Below, in pieces: positions 7,738 through 15,644 of a stretch of DNA of 42,584 nucleotides. A program made the position numbers and the translations under genes. The notes under the pieces were generated by a model. That model was not told the origin of the DNA, ran no database searches, and was given only the letters and a program-made list of their open reading frames with translations. This DNA is from an uncultured Oscillospiraceae bacterium. Its GTDB lineage: Bacteria > Bacillota > Clostridia > Oscillospirales > Oscillospiraceae. How positions within the stretch are numbered: the first letter of the stretch is position 1; every line of letters starts with the position of its first letter. Location of the stretch: the NCBI GenBank assembly GCA_934565425.1, contig CAKTHW010000004.1, forward strand, positions 1-42,584, written 5' to 3'.

Positions 7738-7779
7738 AAGGAAAGAGATTCCCGCCGCAGGCATAGAAGGAGCGTCATC

Positions 7780-8457
7780 ATGAGTGAAAACCGCCGAGAA
7801 TACCAAAAGGCCATCGACTACCTGTCCGAACAGATCCGGGCGGGGACGCTGACGGTTGGCTCCCGCCTGCCCACCGAGCGGGCTATCGCGGAGGCACTGG
7901 GCATCAGCCGCAACTCTACCCGAGAGGCGCTGCGCACCATGGAGAACATGGGGATGATCGAGAGCAAGCAGGGGTCGGGGCACTACCTGACCGGGAGCAT
8001 CTCCAACAGCCTGTCCGGCATGATCCGGATGATGCTGCTGCTCAACCGGACCAGTCAGAAGGAGATCTGCGCCGTCCGCCGGTCGTTGGAGAAGTGCATC
8101 TGCCAGTTCGCCGCCGACCAGCCGGTGTCCCCGGCGTGGCAGCTGGAAGCGGAACGGCTGCTGAACCAGGAGGGGGCGGACATCGAGGAGGAAATTGAGA
8201 ACGACCGGAAGTTCCACTACCTGCTGGTGGAGGCGTCCCACAACAACCTGTTCTTCGAGCTGATGAACGCCATCACCGACGTGTACCGGGAGTGGATCGA
8301 CTTTGTCATCCGCTACGCGCAGCCGGAGGTCAAGGCGGCGCTGAAGGAGGCCCACCGGGAGATGTTCGAGTCCATCCTGACCCACGACCGTCAGCGGTGC
8401 GAGGCGGCCATCGACCGGCACTATGACATCATCGAGCGCCGTATCCAGGAGGGCTGA
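7780..8457 (+). CDS. GntR/FadR-family transcriptional regulator with FCD domain
   Basis: 225 residues. Seen: an N-terminal winged helix-turn-helix at about 10-72 (GSRLPTERAIAEALGISRNS, then IESKQGSGHYLTG), and an all-helical FCD ligand domain from about 90 to 220 with metal-site-like residues (ENDRKFHYLLVEASHN and the later HREMFESILTHD). FadR-type regulators usually sense carboxylic acids. The next gene on the same strand encodes a DUF2798 membrane protein; an AACCGGTT palindrome lies in its promoter spacer, making it a plausible target. The ligand is unknown. Confidence 0.9.
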   Translation: MSENRREYQKAIDYLSEQIRAGTLTVGSRLPTERAIAEALGISRNSTREALRTMENMGMIESKQGSGHYLTGSISNSLSGMIRMMLLLNRTSQKEICAVRRSLEKCICQFAADQPVSPAWQLEAERLLNQEGADIEEEIENDRKFHYLLVEASHNNLFFELMNAITDVYREWIDFVIRYAQPEVKAALKEAHREMFESILTHDRQRCEAAIDRHYDIIERRIQEG

Positions 8458-8461
8458 CCCC

Positions 8462-8490
8462 TTGCCAAACCGGTTCCGATGGGGTATCAT
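8462..8490 (+). promoter_or_regulatory. Promoter of the DUF2798 gene with palindromic spacer
   Basis: TTGCCA (8462-8467), 17-base spacer, TATCAT (8485-8490). The spacer contains AACCGGTT (8469-8476), a possible operator for the regulator encoded just upstream. Confidence 0.45.
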
Positions 8491-8498
8491 AGAAAAAA

Positions 8499-8583
8499 AC
8501 GCAGGCGCACCCTGCGTCATAATACATCAGACAATAAATGTCACTCTGCCAATGTCGGACGGCGGAGGGGCATTTATTTTTTT
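8499..8583 (+). promoter_or_regulatory. Hairpin leader with terminator ahead of the DUF2798 gene
   Basis: A 7-bp stem ACGCAGG/CCTGCGT (8499-8517) is followed by a large hairpin with outer arms AATAAATG (8533-8540) and CATTTATT (8571-8578), an inner TCTGCC/GGCGGA pairing, and a T run to 8583. The RBS and ATG lie just beyond. It may be the terminator of the upstream regulator gene or an attenuator of the downstream gene. Confidence 0.5.
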
Positions 8584-8612
8584 GCAAAATTTCAAGAAAA
8601 GAGGAGTTTACT

Positions 8613-9128
8613 ATGCCGAAAACAAAGTTAGAATCCATCGTATTCACCGCCATCACCGCCTGGATGATGGTCTACCTCATGACCCTCTACAACATCGTCC
8701 TAGCCAGCGGCACCTTCGTCAACGTCACCTTCCTGACCGCCCTGAAGACCATGTGGGTGGAGTTCATCCTCATCTTCCTCTGCGCCTACTTCCTCTCCAG
8801 CCGCGTGGCCAAGCACTTTGCCTTCCAAGTGGTCAAACCCACCGACCGCCCCATCGCCATCATCTTCGCCATCCAGACCTTTACCGTGGTCTCCCAGGTG
8901 GCCCTGGCCAGCATCTTGGGGGTCTACCACGGGTACGGGTTTACAGCACAGTTCGTGCCCGATTACCTGATGACCTACTGCCGGAATTTCATCATGGCGC
9001 TGCCGCTGCAGCTGTTCCTGGTAGGGCCCATCGCACGGAAGCTGTTCCGGATGCTGTTCCGTCGGGTGAACGGTCCGGATGAGGCAAAGGTCGAGCGGGA
9101 GCTGCTGGAAGAGGGGATCGCAGAGTAA
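8613..9128 (+). CDS. DUF2798 domain-containing membrane protein
   Basis: 171 residues with four hydrophobic helices arranged as two related halves (residues about 8-60 and 85-150), each with a helix pair and a polar turn; the second half contains YCRNFIMALPLQLFLVGPIARK, matching the first half's FLTALKTMWVEFILIFLCAYF pattern. This tandem two-helix unit is characteristic of DUF2798 proteins, whose function is unknown. The start at 8613 has GAGGAG 8 bases upstream. The C-terminal tail is acidic and probably cytoplasmic. Confidence 0.8.
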   Translation: MPKTKLESIVFTAITAWMMVYLMTLYNIVLASGTFVNVTFLTALKTMWVEFILIFLCAYFLSSRVAKHFAFQVVKPTDRPIAIIFAIQTFTVVSQVALASILGVYHGYGFTAQFVPDYLMTYCRNFIMALPLQLFLVGPIARKLFRMLFRRVNGPDEAKVERELLEEGIAE

Positions 9129-9163
9129 ACGGAACCATTTTTTTGCTGGAACCGGCGGAAATA

Positions 9164-9193
9164 TTGAAAGATAGGCATTTCCTATGATATAAT
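9164..9193 (+). promoter_or_regulatory. Promoter of the CofE-like/guaA operon
   Basis: TTGAAA (9164-9169), 18-base spacer, TATAAT (9188-9193). Only 56 bases separate the -10 from the start codon, leaving no room for a purine riboswitch. Confidence 0.7.
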
Positions 9194-9249
9194 ACTCCTA
9201 TCGCGCTTTTTGAGAAGGCGAAAAAACAGATTATAATGGAGCGTTATTT

Positions 9250-10440
9250 ATGGAACGGAAAGTTGGTACTGTATCTCGGGGCATTCGCTGCCCGATCATC
9301 CGCCAGGGGGACGACCTGGCCAATATCGTAGTCACCAGTGTGTTGGAAGCGGCCGAACAGGAGGGCTTCCAGCTGCGGGATAAGGACGTCATCTCTGTCA
9401 CCGAGTCTGTCGTGGCTCGCTCTCAGGGCAATTACGCCTCGGTAGACGATATCGCCGCCGACGTGCGTGCCAAGTTCGGCACCGGCGCCATCGGCGTCAT
9501 CCTGCCCATCCTCTCCCGCAACCGCTTTGCCATCTGCCTGCGGGGCATCGCCAAGGGTGCGGACAAGATCGTCCTCATGCTCAGTTATCCCAGCGACGAA
9601 GTGGGCAACGGTCTGGTGACCCTGGATCAGCTGGACGAGGCGGGCGTCAACCCCTACAGCGACGTGCTGACCCTGGAGCGGTATCGCGAGCTGTTTGGCG
9701 AGAACAAGCATCCCTTCACCGGCGTGGACTACATCCAGTACTACAGCGACCTCATCCGGGACTGCGGCGCAGAGGTGGAAGTCATCCTGGCCAACGACCC
9801 CCGTGCCGTCCTGCCCTACACCAAGAAGGTGCTGGCCTGCGACATCCACACCCGCGCCCGCACCAAGCGCCTGCTGAAGGCTGCCGGCGCCGAGATCGTC
9901 TACGGTCTGGACGACCTGATGACCCAGCCCGTCAATGGCAGCGGCTGCAACGAGCAGTACGGCCTGCTGGGCTCCAACAAGTCCAATGAAGATACCGTCA
10001 AGCTCTTCCCCCGTGCCTGCCAGGGTCTGGTGGAGGACATCCAGGCACAGGTGCTGGCCAAGACCGGTGCTCATGTGGAAGTGATGGTCTATGGCGACGG
10101 CGCGTTCAAGGATCCCGTGGGCAAGATCTGGGAGCTGGCTGACCCCTGCGTGGGCGTGGCCTATACTGCTGGCCTGGAGGGCACTCCCAACGAACTGAAA
10201 CTGAAATACCTGGCAGACAACGACTTCAAGGATCTGTCCGGTGACGCCCTGAAGGAAGCCATTTCCGAACGCATCAAGAGCAAGAAGAGCAACCTGGTGG
10301 GCGACATGGCCTCTCAGGGCACCACTCCCCGCCGCCTGACCGACCTCATCGGCTCCCTGTGCGACCTGACCAGCGGCTCCGGCGATAAGGGCACCCCTGT
10401 CATTCTGGTGCAGGGCTACTTTGACAACTTCACCAACTGA
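9250..10440 (+). CDS. CofE-like protein (coenzyme F420-0:L-glutamate ligase family)
   Basis: 396 residues. CofE adds glutamates to F420-0 using GTP. Seen: the N-terminal pattern of the family (GIRCPIIRQGDDLANIV, then LRDKDVISVTESVVARSQG) and a long C-terminal part with VMVYGDGAFKDPVGKIWELADP and NLVGDMASQGTTPRRLTDL. It is much longer than archaeal CofE (about 250), like homologues in Clostridia that do not make F420, so the true acceptor is probably something else. It is the first gene of an operon with a GMP synthase lacking its glutaminase (18-base gap). Confidence 0.8.
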   Translation: MERKVGTVSRGIRCPIIRQGDDLANIVVTSVLEAAEQEGFQLRDKDVISVTESVVARSQGNYASVDDIAADVRAKFGTGAIGVILPILSRNRFAICLRGIAKGADKIVLMLSYPSDEVGNGLVTLDQLDEAGVNPYSDVLTLERYRELFGENKHPFTGVDYIQYYSDLIRDCGAEVEVILANDPRAVLPYTKKVLACDIHTRARTKRLLKAAGAEIVYGLDDLMTQPVNGSGCNEQYGLLGSNKSNEDTVKLFPRACQGLVEDIQAQVLAKTGAHVEVMVYGDGAFKDPVGKIWELADPCVGVAYTAGLEGTPNELKLKYLADNDFKDLSGDALKEAISERIKSKKSNLVGDMASQGTTPRRLTDLIGSLCDLTSGSGDKGTPVILVQGYFDNFTN

Positions 10441-10458
10441 TACGGAGGCCCCCTGTTT

Positions 10459-11748
10459 ATGAAGCAAGATATGATCGTGATCCTGGACCTGGGCAGCAAT
10501 GAAAATCCCCGCTTGGCCAGAGAGATCCGCGCCCTGGGCGTGTACAGCGAAATCCACCCCCATGACATCACCCGCGCTCAGCTGGACGCTCTGCCCAACG
10601 TGAAGGGCATCATCCTCAACGGCGGCCCCAACCGCATCGTGGACGGGGAAGTGATCGACGTGGCCAAGGAAATTTATAACGCCCCCGTGCCCGTGCTGAT
10701 GGTAGACCACCAGGGCGATGCGCCCTGGCCTCTGGACGAAGCGGAGCGGAAGGAAGCCCTGTCCAACTTCATCTTCGGCCTGTGCGGTGCAGAGGCAAAC
10801 TGGAATATGGACAACTTCATCGCCGACCAGGTGGAGCTCATCCGCAACCAGGTAGGGGATAAGAAGGTCCTGCTGGCCCTGTCCGGCGGTGTGGACTCCT
10901 CCGTGGTGGCCGCCTTGCTCATCAAGGCCATCGGCAAGCAGCTCACCTGCGTCCACGTCAACCACGGCCTGCTCCGCAAGGGCGAGCCGGAACAGGTCAT
11001 CGAGGTGTTCCGCAACCAGATGGACGCCAACCTCATCTACGTGGATGCCGCCGACCGGTTCCTGGACAAGCTGGCCGGCGTCTCCCACCCGGAAGAGAAG
11101 CGCAAGATCATCGGCGCTGAGTTCATCCGCGTCTTTGAGGAAGAGGCACGGAAGCTGGACGGCATCTCCTTCCTGGGTCAGGGCACCATCTATCCCGACA
11201 TCATCGAGAGCGGCACCAAGACCGTCAAAGCCGTCAAGGCGCACCACAACGTGGGCGGCCTGCCTGAAGACCTGGGCTTTGAGTTGGTGGAACCCCTCAA
11301 AATGCTCTTCAAGGACGAAGTCCGCGCCTGCGGCAAGGCTCTGGGTCTGCCCGACGGCATGGTCTACCGCCAGCCCTTCCCTGGCCCCGGCCTGGGTGTC
11401 CGTTGCCTGGGCGCCATCACCCGTGACCGCCTGGAAGCCGTCCGGGAGTCCGACGCCATCCTGCGGGAAGAGTTCCAGAAGGCTGGTCTGGCCGGTAAGG
11501 TCTGGCAGTATTTCACCATCGTCCCCGACCTGAAATCCGTCGGCGTCCGGGACGGCAAGCGCACCGACGCCTGGCCGGTCATCCTCCGTGCCGTCAACAC
11601 CGTTGACGCCATGACCGCCACCGTCGAAGACGTGCCCTTCGCCCTCCTCCAGAAGATCACCGACCGCATCACCCACGAGGTGGACGGCGTGAACCGGGTC
11701 CTGTACGACCTGACGCCGAAGCCTACGGGGACGATTGAGTGGGAGTAA
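10459..11748 (+). CDS. guaA: GMP synthase with shortened, catalytically dead glutaminase domain
   Basis: 429 residues against about 510-525 for normal GuaA. The enzyme makes GMP from XMP, ATP and ammonia. Seen: residues 1-about 115 retain the start of a class I glutamine amidotransferase (VILDLGSNENPRLAREIRAL, then KGIILNGGPNRIVDG), but where the catalytic Cys motif (normally GICYG) should be there is PVLMVDHQGDAP, and the later His/Glu part is missing. The ATP pyrophosphatase domain is intact (PP-loop LALSGGVDSSVVAALL) and so is the C-terminal dimerisation domain (PFPGPGLGVRCLGA to KPTGTIEWE). It must use free ammonia or a separate glutaminase. Confidence 0.92.
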   Translation: MKQDMIVILDLGSNENPRLAREIRALGVYSEIHPHDITRAQLDALPNVKGIILNGGPNRIVDGEVIDVAKEIYNAPVPVLMVDHQGDAPWPLDEAERKEALSNFIFGLCGAEANWNMDNFIADQVELIRNQVGDKKVLLALSGGVDSSVVAALLIKAIGKQLTCVHVNHGLLRKGEPEQVIEVFRNQMDANLIYVDAADRFLDKLAGVSHPEEKRKIIGAEFIRVFEEEARKLDGISFLGQGTIYPDIIESGTKTVKAVKAHHNVGGLPEDLGFELVEPLKMLFKDEVRACGKALGLPDGMVYRQPFPGPGLGVRCLGAITRDRLEAVRESDAILREEFQKAGLAGKVWQYFTIVPDLKSVGVRDGKRTDAWPVILRAVNTVDAMTATVEDVPFALLQKITDRITHEVDGVNRVLYDLTPKPTGTIEWE

Positions 11749-11794
11749 CTCAGAAAGATAATCCCTAAAAGCAATCGAAATGGTAAGCTGAGAG

Positions 11795-11828
11795 AACGGT
11801 GTGACCGGAATGGTCACACCGTTTTTTT
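11795..11828 (+). terminator. Terminator after guaA
   Basis: AACGGTGTGACC/GGTCACACCGTT stem with a GGAAT loop and a run of seven T residues. Confidence 0.92.
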
Positions 11829-12150
11829 GTGGATATCGACCTTAGATTTTTAATGATGGCATACCTGTACGGGCTGACATGGGAAATCAATGATACGACA
11901 TAATTGAGAAGCGCCATGTGTACTCTTGATTTTGTTGCCAAATGTGGCTATATGCTGTAAAATGTTTAAATAGCTTGGCGGTGCGAAGGTGGAGTGAGCA
12001 GAAATACTTTGATGGGATCGCACCGAAAAAATACGCTAAATAGCAATTAATTGACAAATGGCAGCTGAAAAATGTTGGACGCGAGCTGGAAACCAGCGCA
12101 ATTTTGTTGCTTTTGCATAGAATGCAAAGTTCGTTTTGTGAACTTTTGCT
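11829..12150 (+). promoter_or_regulatory. CRISPR leader region
   Basis: This gene-free, AT-rich stretch lies upstream of the conserved end of the array. It has an inverted repeat CGGTGCGA (11979-11986) and TCGCACCG (12018-12025) enclosing a segment with GGAGTGAGCAGAAAT. From memory, type I-C leaders often carry a similar GTGCGAA...TCGCAC element, which supports this as the leader; the exact promoter was not assigned. Confidence 0.6.
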
Positions 12151-13170
12151 GTCCCACCCCTTGCGGGTGGGTGGATTGAAATCGGCAAATCGGTGCCGAC
12201 CACATAGCGACCGGAGTCCCACCCCTTGCGGGTGGGTGGATTGAAATTGGAGGTCTTTGAGTTGCTCACTCTTTGTTTTGCGTCCCACCCCTTGCGGGTG
12301 GGTGGATTGAAATAGGACGGAGCCAATGAACCCGCTGGCGATGGCGGCGTCCCACCCCTTGCGGGTGGGTGGATTGAAATCACTTGAAGATCAGCGTCCC
12401 GCCCGGCCGCAGCAGTCCCACCCCTTGCGGGTGGGTGGATTGAAATATGGTGGATCGCCAGGACGAGAAAGCCAGCTGAAGTCCCACCCCTTGCGGGTGG
12501 GTGGATTGAAATCAGAGCTCGGACGGAAGCACGGTTAAACTCCAGGTCCCACCCCTTGCGGGTGGGTGGATTGAAATGGCTACCGCGATGTGGTCGAGCA
12601 GGTGACGGTCAAGTCCCACCCCTTGCGGGTGGGTGGATTGAAATTCCCATTTCCGGGTGGTTTGGTTAAGCCGCCAGAGTCCCACCCCTTGCGGGTGGGT
12701 GGATTGAAATTATAATACAAGTACAGTTAAGGACCGGAGGACATGTCCCACCCCTTGCGGGTGGGTGGATTGAAATCTATCTGCCGGAAGGATATGCGAA
12801 GTATGTCAATAGTCCCACCCCTTGCGGGTGGGTGGATTGAAATTTCACGCAGCATATCGACTGCCAGCTGATACAGTCCCACCCCTTGCGGGTGGGTGGA
12901 TTGAAATGTGGCTGTAAAAATATGCCGAAAGGATCAGATTGGTCCCACCCCTTGCGGGTGGGTGGATTGAAATCGTAATACCTGCCGGTCTGGCCGTAGC
13001 CGATGGTGTCCCACCCCTTGCAGGTGGGTGGATTGAAATTCATACAGCGCTCCGCTGTCGCCAAGCAGCCGGATGTCCCACCCCTTGTGGGGGGATTGAA
13101 ATAGGTTATCCAGCATGGTATAGTTCTGTTTAGAGAACGTCCCGCCCCCTACAGATGGGGGAAGTGAATT
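12151..13170 (+). CRISPR. CRISPR array, type I-C-like repeats, 15 spacers, no adjacent cas genes
   Basis: Repeats are 32 bases, starting GTCCCACCCC, with a CCACCC/GGGTGG stem, and ending GGATTGAAAT; this differs little from the classic I-C repeat that ends ATTGAAAC. Repeat starts: 12151, 12216, 12282, 12349, 12415, 12481, 12546, 12613, 12679, 12745, 12812, 12876, 12942, 13008, 13075, and a badly degenerate copy at 13139-13170. The first 13 repeats look identical; number 14 has one change, 15 is shortened to 28 bases, and 16 is decayed. So the leader is on the left and the right end is the old end. Spacers are 32-36 bases, all different, and none matches another part of the window on inspection. 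Confidence 0.97.
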
Positions 13171-13270
13171 TATCTGCCCTAGCCAACGCATATTCACTAG
13201 CGATTACCCTGCCAGATAACCGAACACGTGAACATAACCGAACTAGCAACATACCAAAGAGGTATTCCAT

Positions 13271-13390
13271 ATGACCAGCCTGGAATCAACAGAGATATTT
13301 CACACTTCGCGGGGAACCGCTTTCGTTGTGGAAGTTGCCACCGAACTTAAGTTAGGACAAACAGTGATGATCAACGGAGAAAAACACTAG
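13271..13390 (+). CDS. Possible small protein of 39 residues
   Basis: ATG at 13271 is preceded by AAAGAGG with 7-8 bases of spacing, and the frame ends at TAG 13388-13390. The product contains RGTAFVVEVATELKLGQTVM, which has the alternating pattern of a small beta-barrel. No family is recognised. It may be a remnant of a longer gene, since it sits between a decayed CRISPR end and other small unknown genes. Confidence 0.35.
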   Translation: MTSLESTEIFHTSRGTAFVVEVATELKLGQTVMINGEKH

Positions 13391-13476
13391 AATAAAAAGC
13401 TCTTCTTTCCACCAAAACCAAATGATAAAAGAGTCGCTATCATCGTAGAAGCATGAGCTTGAACTCTGAAAAGCAA

Positions 13477-13504
13477 GAAGCACAGTGCGTTTGCACTGTG
13501 CTTC
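13477..13504 (-). terminator. Terminator between converging small genes
   Basis: Perfect 12-bp stem GAAGCACAGTGC/GCACTGTGCTTC with a GTTT loop. On the minus strand it is followed by TTGCTTTTC, so it probably ends the gene at 13533-13949. Confidence 0.75.
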
Positions 13505-13532
13505 TGTCAACTTATGTATGCGCTTTGTTTTC

Positions 13533-13949
13533 TTACTGCCTCTGCGCAAACTCCGCCTTCTCCCTATCATCCTGCTCCAAGAACCGCTTAGCCATAGTGG
13601 CACGAAATCGAGCGTCATCAAAGTCAGCATCAAACGTGCTCAAAATCGGGTCGTCTGGGTCATACGGTTCCGCCGCCCCTAGATCAGCCTCCAACCATTC
13701 CCGGTCGGCTTTCGACAGATTCAGCGCTTTCCGCTTTGGAGCTGCTGCATTTGCTTCCGCAATGCTCAGCGACAGCGAGATAATATCCTCCGCTTTGGCG
13801 TCTTTGTTTTGATGGATGTAGTCCAGCACCGTCTGAATATCTTTGTCCGACCCTAGGTCGCATAATACACCGAGTACAAAATCTTTGTCATCAAAGATTT
13901 TGCGCAGCGCTTCGATCAGTTCAGTTTTACATTCTTTTGAAAATCGCAT
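13533..13949 (-). CDS. Unknown 138-residue protein
   Basis: No family recognised. Seen: an N-terminal helical domain (residues about 1-65, LIEALRKIFDDKDFVLGVLC, then IQTVLDYIHQNKDAKAEDII) and a C-terminal module of about 65 residues (ALNLSKADREWLEADLGAAE, then DPDDPILSTFDAD, then RFRATMAKRFLEQDDREKAE) that is repeated as the neighbouring small gene. Start chosen at the ATG at 13949 with AAGGTG 6 bases upstream; an earlier GTG would overlap the ribosome binding site. Soluble and acidic. Confidence 0.65.
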   Translation of the reverse strand: MRFSKECKTELIEALRKIFDDKDFVLGVLCDLGSDKDIQTVLDYIHQNKDAKAEDIISLSLSIAEANAAAPKRKALNLSKADREWLEADLGAAEPYDPDDPILSTFDADFDDARFRATMAKRFLEQDDREKAEFAQRQ

Positions 13950-13975
13950 TCTAATCACCTTATTGATAAGACGTG

Positions 13976-14191
13976 CTATTCCTCTGATACTTCAAGCTGC
14001 TTCTGCGCAAGCTCGGCTTTCTCTTCATCGTCTCGCGCCAACAAACGTCTAGCTACCGTAGCACGATAACGGTCAATATCGATATCGGCATCAAGCGTGT
14101 TGAAAATCGGGTCATCTGGGGCATACGGTTCTGCCTCTTTCAAGCCAGCTTCAAACCACTCACGTTCAGCTTTCGATAAATTCAACGCCAT
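13976..14191 (-). CDS. Unknown 71-residue protein, duplicate of the C-terminal module of its neighbour
   Basis: It begins MALNLSKAEREWFEAGLKEA and continues with APDDPIFNTLDAD and RYRATVARRLLARDDEEKAE, matching residue for residue the C-terminal half of the protein encoded at 13533-13949. The ATG at 14203 is directly against GAGGG, so the ATG at 14191 (12 bases after it) is preferred. It ends 26 bases before the neighbour's start; both are read in the same direction. Either a stand-alone module or the remnant of a longer paralogue that lost its 5' part. Confidence 0.6.
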   Translation of the reverse strand: MALNLSKAEREWFEAGLKEAEPYAPDDPIFNTLDADIDIDRYRATVARRLLARDDEEKAELAQKQLEVSEE

Positions 14192-14280
14192 ACTACTCTG
14201 CATCCCTCAATTACATCATGTTACTTCCAGTATACTGGATTTTGAGCGGACATGCAACCGCTGCCAAAGCACCCATCACC

Positions 14281-14310
14281 TTGCTCCCACCACCCCACCT
14301 ATGCTATACT
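14281..14310 (+). promoter_or_regulatory. Promoter of the LysR-type gene at 14330
   Basis: TTGCTC (14281-14286), 18-base spacer, TATACT (14305-14310). Confidence 0.5.
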
Positions 14311-14329
14311 TTCCCCCAGGAGGGATACG

Positions 14330-15220
14330 ATGGAACTACGGGTACTCAACTACTTCCTGGCCGTAGCCCGGGAGGAAAACTTCACAAAGGCGGCCAAGCA
14401 GCTGCACGTGACCCAGCCCACCCTGTCCCGGCAGATCGCGCAGCTGGAGGAGGAGCTGGGGGTGAAGCTGTTCCAGCGGAGCAACCACAACATCATCCTC
14501 ACCGAGGACGGCATGATGCTCAAGCGGCGGGCTCAGGAGATCCTGACTCTGGCCGACCGGACGAAACGGGACTTCCTGCGCAAGGAAGCCAACCTGGAGG
14601 GCACCATCGCCATCGGCAGCGGAGAGTTCCTCTCCACCCGCATCCTCACCGACTGCATGGCCGCCTTCCGGACGCAGCACCCGCTGGTGCGGTACGAGCT
14701 GTACAGCGGCCACGGCGGGAGCGTGCGGGAACGGCTGGATCGGGGGTTGCTGGACGTGGGACTCATGGCCGAGCCGGTGGACATTCGGAAATACGAGTTC
14801 ATCCCCATGCCCATCCGGGAGCGCTGGGGGGTGCTGGTGCGGGAGGATTCCGCTCTGGCCCAGCGGACGTACATCACGCCGGAGGATTTGGTGGGGCTTC
14901 CGCTGGTCTCCGCCACCAGCGACATCGCCCAGAGCAACATCGGCGCTTGGCTGGGACAGGTGCTGGAGCGGGTGGAGATCATCGGCAAGGGCAACCTGCT
15001 CTACAACGAGGCGCTGCTGGCGCGGAGCAGTCAGGGGGCGGTCATCGCCATCCAGCTGGACTGCCACTATGATGGCCTGAAATTCATCCCCTTTCAGCCG
15101 CCCCTGGAGAATGGGACGGCGCTGGCGTGGAAGAAGGAGCAGATGTTTCCTGCTGCCACCACGGCCTTTCTTGCCTTTGCAAAACAATACATTGCAGGCA
15201 TATCTGACGATAGGAAATAG
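14330..15220 (+). CDS. LysR-family transcriptional regulator
   Basis: 296 residues. Seen: the LysR helix-turn-helix at the N-terminus (RVLNYFLAVAREENFTKAAK, then QPTLSRQIAQLEEELGVKLF) and a periplasmic-binding-protein-like effector domain from about residue 90. This subtype (MELRVLNYF start) is common in Clostridia, where it often controls adjacent redox or small-molecule genes; here the MerR-like, flavodoxin and aldo/keto reductase genes follow on the same strand. The start at 14330 has AGGAGGG 6 bases upstream; the longer frame from 14252 has no RBS. The ligand is unknown. Confidence 0.92.
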   Translation: MELRVLNYFLAVAREENFTKAAKQLHVTQPTLSRQIAQLEEELGVKLFQRSNHNIILTEDGMMLKRRAQEILTLADRTKRDFLRKEANLEGTIAIGSGEFLSTRILTDCMAAFRTQHPLVRYELYSGHGGSVRERLDRGLLDVGLMAEPVDIRKYEFIPMPIRERWGVLVREDSALAQRTYITPEDLVGLPLVSATSDIAQSNIGAWLGQVLERVEIIGKGNLLYNEALLARSSQGAVIAIQLDCHYDGLKFIPFQPPLENGTALAWKKEQMFPAATTAFLAFAKQYIAGISDDRK

Positions 15221-15255
15221 GCATTCGACATGAAACAGATGTGCGGATATAATAA

Positions 15256-15286
15256 GGGTGTTCCCAGATGGGAGCACCCTCTTTTT
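15256..15286 (+). terminator. Hairpin and T run after the LysR gene
   Basis: GGGTGTTCCC-AGAT-GGGAGCACCC stem followed by TCTTTTT. A TATAAT box (15248-15253) with TTCGAC 18 bases upstream lies just before it, so the hairpin may also sit at the very 5' end of the next transcript. Confidence 0.7.
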
Positions 15287-15308
15287 GGAGGGGAAAGGAC
15301 GGGATTCC

Positions 15309-15632
15309 ATGACGAGACAGGAAGTGAGCCAGCGGTACAACATCCCCCTATCCATTCTGCGCGACTACGAGCGGTGGGGGAGGCGAGAGGGAAGGTGCTG
15401 CTACGACCAGACCGACCTGGAACGGCTCAGCCTCATCATGACCCTCTACGACGTGGGTTTTACCAGCCCGGAGGTGGAACACTATCTGTGCGCGGACAGC
15501 GCACGGATGCAGATGTTGCAGACCCGGCGGGAGCAGCTGTTGGAGGATATCCACGTGCGGCAGACTCAGCTGGATCGGCTGGATTACCTGCGCTTCACAC
15601 TGACCAAAAACCACAAATTTGATTTCGAATAG
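15309..15632 (+). CDS. MerR-like transcriptional regulator (small)
   Basis: 107 residues. Seen: a MerR-type winged-helix start (RQEVSQRYNIPLSILRDYER, then CCYDQTDLERLSLIMTLYDV, then GFTSPEVEHYL) and a C-terminal helix that would form the dimer coiled coil (QMLQTRREQLLEDIHVRQTQ). It is shorter than classical MerR proteins and lacks a recognisable ligand domain. It ends 12 bases before the flavodoxin gene, so the two are probably one transcript and the regulator may control it. Confidence 0.8.
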   Translation: MTRQEVSQRYNIPLSILRDYERWGRREGRCCYDQTDLERLSLIMTLYDVGFTSPEVEHYLCADSARMQMLQTRREQLLEDIHVRQTQLDRLDYLRFTLTKNHKFDFE

Positions 15633-15644
15633 GAGGAAGACACT

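Noticed and set aside
9244..11817. 857-codon open frame on the minus strand
   Set aside because: It is exactly antisense to the CofE-like and guaA genes, has a low-complexity His/Gln/Val/Gly composition, and results from GC-rich codon use.
11887..13197. Repetitive open frames inside the CRISPR array
   Set aside because: Their repeated peptide pattern is just translation of the 32-base repeats.
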